64,000 bases of DNA from Pseudopedobacter alpinus (GTDB taxonomy: Bacteria > Bacteroidota > Bacteroidia > Sphingobacteriales > Sphingobacteriaceae). The notes under the pieces are model-generated. The model did no database searches and was not told the DNA's origin. It saw nothing but the letters and a program-made list of their open reading frames with translations. Below, piece by piece: positions 60,400 through 64,000 of the stretch. Each line of letters opens with the position of its first letter. Position 1 is the first letter of the stretch. Where the stretch lies: assembly GCF_042684645.1 (NCBI RefSeq), contig NZ_JBHULV010000008.1, forward strand, positions 310,001-374,000, given 5' to 3'. Made by a program: the position numbers and the translations under genes.

Positions 60400-60951
60400 C
60401 TATTTAGGTGTAACCACACTATCAATTACGTGTATAACACCATTTTTTTGGTTAACATCTGCAATGGTAACATAAGCAGTTCCACCGTTTTCGTCCCAAA
60501 GTTTTACTTTTCCATCATCAACAGAAGCGTACAATTTACCGCCTTGTACAGTAGTAAAGGTTGCTTTTCCATCGCCTTTTTTAATAGCAGCCATTACATC
60601 TGCAGCACTAAATCTGCCCGCTAAAACATGGTAAGTTAAAATTTTAGTAAGCGTAGCTTTGTTTTCTGGTTTTACTAAAGTTGCAACAGTACCTTCTGGT
60701 AATTTATCAAATGCGGCATTTGTAGGTGCAAATACAGTAAAAGGACCAGCACTTTTTAAAGTTTCTACTAAACCAGCAGCTTTAACGGCGGCTACTAAGG
60801 TTGTATGATCTTTTGAATTTACTGCATTATCTACAATATCTTTTGTGTTATACATTGCTGCACCACCCACCATTGGGTTTTTTTGTGCGTAAGTTTCAGA
60901 AGCACAAGCCATAGCTAATAAGGCAAATGCGGTTACAAATAATTTTTTCAT
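60400..60951 (-). CDS. Fasciclin domain secreted protein
   Basis: A 183-residue protein with a signal peptide (hydrophobic stretch, cleavage near TYAQ) and one fasciclin domain. The conserved H1-like GPFTVFAPTNAAFDKLP, LTYHVLAG-like LTKILTYHVLAGRF, and YVTIADVNQKNGVIHVIDSVV are visible. Such domains mediate adhesion or surface interactions. C16 lies in a weak lipobox (AMAC), so lipidation is possible but less likely. Confidence 0.93.
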   Translation of the reverse strand: MKKLFVTAFALLAMACASETYAQKNPMVGGAAMYNTKDIVDNAVNSKDHTTLVAAVKAAGLVETLKSAGPFTVFAPTNAAFDKLPEGTVATLVKPENKATLTKILTYHVLAGRFSAADVMAAIKKGDGKATFTTVQGGKLYASVDDGKVKLWDENGGTAYVTIADVNQKNGVIHVIDSVVTPK

Positions 60952-61381
60952 TTTTAGTTTTTCTTTTGTTTGTTCTGATTAACGCATGAAACAATAAAAC
61001 GGTTTTTTAAAAATTGAAATATATTTGTATGGTAATATGCTTTAATGTTAAGTATTTGAAAAATAGAATTTTATAATGTTAATTAAAATGTAACAATAAG
61101 ATGAAATGAGGATAATAAATCTTATATGTCATGAGATTTGAACCAAGAGTTCTTGGTTGAATTGGCAAATAATATAGTTTTTTCAATCTTTTAAAAGGCA
61201 AAAAATTTGGGTTTTTAGCCAAAAAGATGATTGAGAAAATAAGAAGATTTTTTGTTGAATCTTAGAAAGCTGTATGATAAAAGTCTTAAAATATCATCAA
61301 CATTAAACTAACTCTAACATTTAAAAAAACAAAGGCTAATGAACTAACTAATAAATTCAACAATACTAATGAACTAAAAGT
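60952..61381. other. Intergenic region
   Basis: About 430 bases with no gene. CTAATGAACTAA appears twice near the right end (about 61336 and 61364). No other structure is recognised. Confidence 0.5.
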
Positions 61382-62176
61382 CTAAACAACCTTCCTTTTC
61401 CTAATCATTTTAGAAAAATATTTCGGAAAAAATCTTTTAAGGTAAACCCCATAAGTTTCTTTACTACCAATTAAAACCTCTTCTTTATCTTTTTCAATAG
61501 CTTTTAAAATCTGTAAGGCACAATCATAGGAACTCATTCCGTTTTCTTGATTGTCATCCATAACATTGTATTTCTCGCCATTAGCGGTAACAGAATTTAG
61601 GGTAACATTTGTTTTAATAAAACCAGGGCAAATAATATTTATAGAAATGCCTTTATCATAAACTTCGCAACGTAAACTATCAAAATAACCTTGTAAAGCA
61701 TGTTTAGATGCAGAATAAGTACTGCGGAATTGGGTGCCAAATTTACCAACAACAGAACTTATTACTACTAAGTTTCCTTTTCCTTGAGCTATCATTTTTG
61801 GAAGTAAAGCTTTGCTTAAATTTACAGTCCCCCAAAAATTAATGTTCATTATTTTTTGTTCAACTTCAGGTTCAGTTTCTAAAACACTTCCTCTTTGACT
61901 AATTCCACCAGCATTAATTAATATATCAATAGTTCCGTAAATTTTCCAAGCGGCAGCAGCTTTGGCAAAAAGCAAATCTGTTTGTTCTAAATCTAAAGGT
62001 AAAACATGCACATCCAAAGGGTTTTTCCTACATTTTTGTTTTACTTTGTAAAGTGCATCAGCTCTTCTTGATGATACAATTAGCTTTGCACCTTGTTCAT
62101 TTAATTGATAAACTAAAGCTTCGCCAATGCCAGATGAAGCACCAGTAATCCAAACAATTTTATTTTTGAAATTCAT
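61382..62176 (-). CDS. Short-chain dehydrogenase/reductase
   Basis: A 264-residue SDR. Cofactor motif WITGASSGIGEAL, structural INAGG in place of the usual NNAG, catalytic Ser in VVISSVVGKFG and YSASKHALQGY. The C-terminus is basic (MIRKRKVV), as in SDRs that touch membranes. It overlaps the hemW gene upstream by 17 bases, so the two are co-transcribed. Substrate unknown. Confidence 0.92.
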   Translation of the reverse strand: MNFKNKIVWITGASSGIGEALVYQLNEQGAKLIVSSRRADALYKVKQKCRKNPLDVHVLPLDLEQTDLLFAKAAAAWKIYGTIDILINAGGISQRGSVLETEPEVEQKIMNINFWGTVNLSKALLPKMIAQGKGNLVVISSVVGKFGTQFRSTYSASKHALQGYFDSLRCEVYDKGISINIICPGFIKTNVTLNSVTANGEKYNVMDDNQENGMSSYDCALQILKAIEKDKEEVLIGSKETYGVYLKRFFPKYFSKMIRKRKVV

Positions 62177-63305
62177 TTTCTGTTAAAAATAGTTCTGATG
62201 CAATTAAATCTGCATACAATTTTCCTTCTTTGGTTAAAACTAACTTTTCATTATTTAACTGCAACCAATTTTTTGCTAAATATTCATCGGCAAAGGTCAA
62301 TAATTTTGTGTTTATTTCGCACCCGAAATCGGTATTTACTTTAATCAAATCAATACCCCATTGTGTTCTAAGGCTGGTCATTATATATTCGTTAAACTTG
62401 TTTTCTAAGGTCAAAACCTCTAAATCAAAAGGTATTTTACCTAATTCTAATTGGGCATTGTATTTAGCGTTATTGGTAATATTCCACTGCCTAGTTTCAC
62501 CGTTAAAAGAATGTGCCGATGGACCAACACCCAAATAATTTACGCCACGCCAATAGTTGGTATTGTGTTTAGAATATTTATTAGGCTTAGCAAAATTAGA
62601 AATCTCGTAATGTTCAAAACCTTCTTCTGTTAGTTTTTCAATTAAATACTGAAACTGAGCAGCACTTTGTACCTCATCCATAGGTTTTTGTTTTCCATTA
62701 TTTATAAAACTAGCCAAAGCGGTTTTGGGCTCAACCGTCATCCCGTAAGAAGATAAATGTACAATATCAAAATCTACAGCTTTTTGAATATTGGTTTGCC
62801 ATTTTAAATCACTGAGTAGGGGATAACCGTAAATTAAATCAATGGTAATATTTTCTAAACCAAAATCTTGAGCTCTTTTTATAGCACTTTCAGCTTCGTA
62901 AGCTCGGTGGGCTCGGTTCATCCATTTTAAATCTTCATCATAAAAAGATTGTACACCAATGCTTAACCTATTTACAGCAGTATTTCTTACATCTTTAAGT
63001 TTTTCTATTCCTAAATCGTCTGGGTTTGCCTCCAAAGTAATTTCCGGATCATTTATAACCTCAAAATTTTCTTGAATAGTTTGAATTAATTTAGAAATCT
63101 CATCAGCACTTAGCAAAGAAGGCGTACCACCGCCAAAATAAATGGTTTCTACCTTTTGATTTTCTAAGTAAGTTTTTTGAAGCTTTATTTCTTTATGAAT
63201 TGCATGTAGCATTTCATCTTTATACTTAGCAGATGTACTAAAATGAAAGTCGCAATAATGGCAAGCCTGTTTGCAAAAAGGAATGTGAATATAAATACCT
63301 GCCAT
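62160..63305 (-). CDS. hemW: Radical SAM family heme chaperone
   Basis: A 381-residue radical SAM protein. The cluster-binding motif is C11-x3-C15-x2-C18 (PFCKQACHYCDF), followed by YFGGGTPS and the HemW-specific NRLSIGVQSF and NYWRGVNYLGVGPSAHSF. HemW inserts heme into respiratory enzymes. Older annotation called this type a coproporphyrinogen oxidase (HemN), but the extra Cys of HemN (CxxxCxxCxC) is replaced by Phe after CD, which supports HemW. Confidence 0.93.
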   Translation of the reverse strand: MAGIYIHIPFCKQACHYCDFHFSTSAKYKDEMLHAIHKEIKLQKTYLENQKVETIYFGGGTPSLLSADEISKLIQTIQENFEVINDPEITLEANPDDLGIEKLKDVRNTAVNRLSIGVQSFYDEDLKWMNRAHRAYEAESAIKRAQDFGLENITIDLIYGYPLLSDLKWQTNIQKAVDFDIVHLSSYGMTVEPKTALASFINNGKQKPMDEVQSAAQFQYLIEKLTEEGFEHYEISNFAKPNKYSKHNTNYWRGVNYLGVGPSAHSFNGETRQWNITNNAKYNAQLELGKIPFDLEVLTLENKFNEYIMTSLRTQWGIDLIKVNTDFGCEINTKLLTFADEYLAKNWLQLNNEKLVLTKEGKLYADLIASELFLTENEFQK

Positions 63306-63371
63306 ATGGCAAAAGTAAGTAAATGCTGATGGATATTGGGTTAAACTAACGTCAATTATAATAAAAGCGTT

Positions 63372-63506
63372 TCAAAACCAAAAAGGTAAATTCCTAAAAA
63401 TGGATACTTTTTGCTTTAGGTAATATTTTTTATAAAAAAAAGAAGAGAAAACAATGATGTTGTAAAGCAAAAATAAACCGGTGATGATGATGACTGAATT
63501 TTCCAT
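63372..63506 (-). CDS. Possible small membrane protein, 44 residues
   Basis: An ATG at 63506 opens a 44-codon frame ending in TGA at 63372. Residues 4-24 are strongly hydrophobic (VIIITGLFLLYNIIVF), followed by a basic, aromatic tail (YKKYYLKQK, ending FWF). It is between hemW and an ABC exporter gene. Codon choice is AT-rich, so it may be chance. A single-pass peptide is a fair guess but unproven. Confidence 0.3.
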   Translation of the reverse strand: MENSVIIITGLFLLYNIIVFSSFFYKKYYLKQKVSIFRNLPFWF

Positions 63507-63549
63507 GGGTTAAATTTTTTTATTAGTTAAAGATATAATTTTTTGATGA

Positions 63550-64000
63550 TTAAACAGCCATTTGCAAAGGAAATGCCTGTTTCCATAAATTAAAATAATA
63601 ATGTTCTTTATCTATTAATTCGTGGTGGACTCCTTCCTCAACAACTTTCCCTTGGTCTAAAACTATAATTTTATCGGCTTGGTAAATAGTACTTAAACGG
63701 TGCGCAATTACAATGATGGTTTTATCTGTTTCTTTTAAAAAATTAATGGTTTCTTGCACATAATGTTCTGCCTTGGCATCTAAAGACGAGGTAGCTTCAT
63801 CTAATATTAAAATCTCAGGCTTGCGGTATAAAGCTCTAGCAATAGCTATCCTTTGTTTTTGTCCGCCAGATAATGTTGCACCGTTTTCTCCTAAATAAGT
63901 TTGGAAACCCTTAGGTAAACTTTCTATAAAATCTAAAATACCTAGACGAGTGCATATAGTAATAATATGCTGCATATCCGGCTCATCATCACCAATGGCA
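63550..64000 (-). CDS. ABC transporter, C-terminal ATPase part (runs off the window)
   Basis: The last 150 codons of a larger protein that starts beyond base 64000. The frame is open up to the edge (AIGDDEPDM before the first Met at 63975). The signature LSGGQKQR, Walker B ILILDEATSSLDA and switch His IAHRLST are intact. The Q-loop and Walker A lie outside. ENGATLSGGQKQRIAIARAL is typical of fused permease-ATPase exporters, including peptidase-containing bacteriocin exporters, but the first half is not visible. Confidence 0.88.
   Translation of the reverse strand, partial: AIGDDEPDMQHIITICTRLGILDFIESLPKGFQTYLGENGATLSGGQKQRIAIARALYRKPEILILDEATSSLDAKAEHYVQETINFLKETDKTIIVIAHRLSTIYQADKIIVLDQGKVVEEGVHHELIDKEHYYFNLWKQAFPLQMAV

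Noticed and set aside
1..64000. tRNA or rRNA genes
   Set aside because: No rRNA-like sequence was recognised and no tRNA cloverleaf was noticed in the intergenic spacers. This was a visual check only, and a tRNA scan would be decisive.

Overview
The window looks like chromosomal DNA of an aerobic, AT-rich Bacteroidota, most likely the Sphingobacteriaceae (Pedobacter-like). The lineage call rests on gene content: a DUF1599/folP/cdaA neighbourhood, a DoxX protein of the BT_3928 type, an E1 alpha/beta fusion dehydrogenase, monomeric NADP isocitrate dehydrogenase, TANNTTTG-like -7 elements and weak ribosome binding sites. I see no rRNA, tRNA, intact insertion sequence or CRISPR array.

Layout. 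1-1094: the remains of a large AAA-type ATPase gene, cut by the window edge and apparently broken on its 3' side by a short repeated element, followed by gene-poor DNA with strong hairpins. 1095-12215: a carbohydrate-use region with a LacI regulator, a PhyH-type dioxygenase/hexuronate-type MFS operon, a divergent AraC regulator, a TIM-barrel sugar isomerase/epimerase, a GH52-like glycosidase, a sialate O-acetylesterase-type enzyme and an alginate-lyase-family protein. No SusC/SusD pair is present. 12491-21359: cell-envelope and hypothetical genes, namely an NlpC/P60 lipoprotein, DUF4112, a DUF2339/DUF3999 pair, a Pr6Pr membrane protein, a methyltransferase coupled to an unrecognised kinase-like protein, a SIMPL protein and a thioredoxin-fold protein.

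21356-35571 is a nitrate/nitrite assimilation island. It holds mobA, a SelW-like protein, a rubredoxin-tailed reductase-like protein, a nitrate reductase fused to its own FAD/NADH and [2Fe-2S] modules, a NarK-type transporter, an outer-membrane porin, a Crp/Fnr regulator, nirD, nirB and a siroheme methyltransferase. The genes make a complete path: uptake across both membranes, nitrate to nitrite, nitrite to ammonium, the molybdenum and siroheme cofactor steps, and a local regulator with a strong dyad upstream. Three of the spacers carry different short tandem repeats.

35577-50132 is mostly housekeeping: a phosphodiesterase, a lipoprotein, a toxin-antitoxin pair, a long leftward run (DUF1599, DoxX, ABC permease, shikimate kinase, SRPBCC, RmlD-like reductase, peroxiredoxin, FloA), divergent folP-cdaA, an SDR and the E1 fusion. 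50292-64000 holds icd, an MscS channel, an APC permease, ywbE, a TPR sensor kinase, an M1 aminopeptidase, a fasciclin protein, an SDR overlapping hemW, and the 3' end of an ABC exporter. Several spacers carry dispersed extragenic repeats of the cacagag/cgcagattt kind. All functional calls were made by reading motifs by eye; no database search was run.
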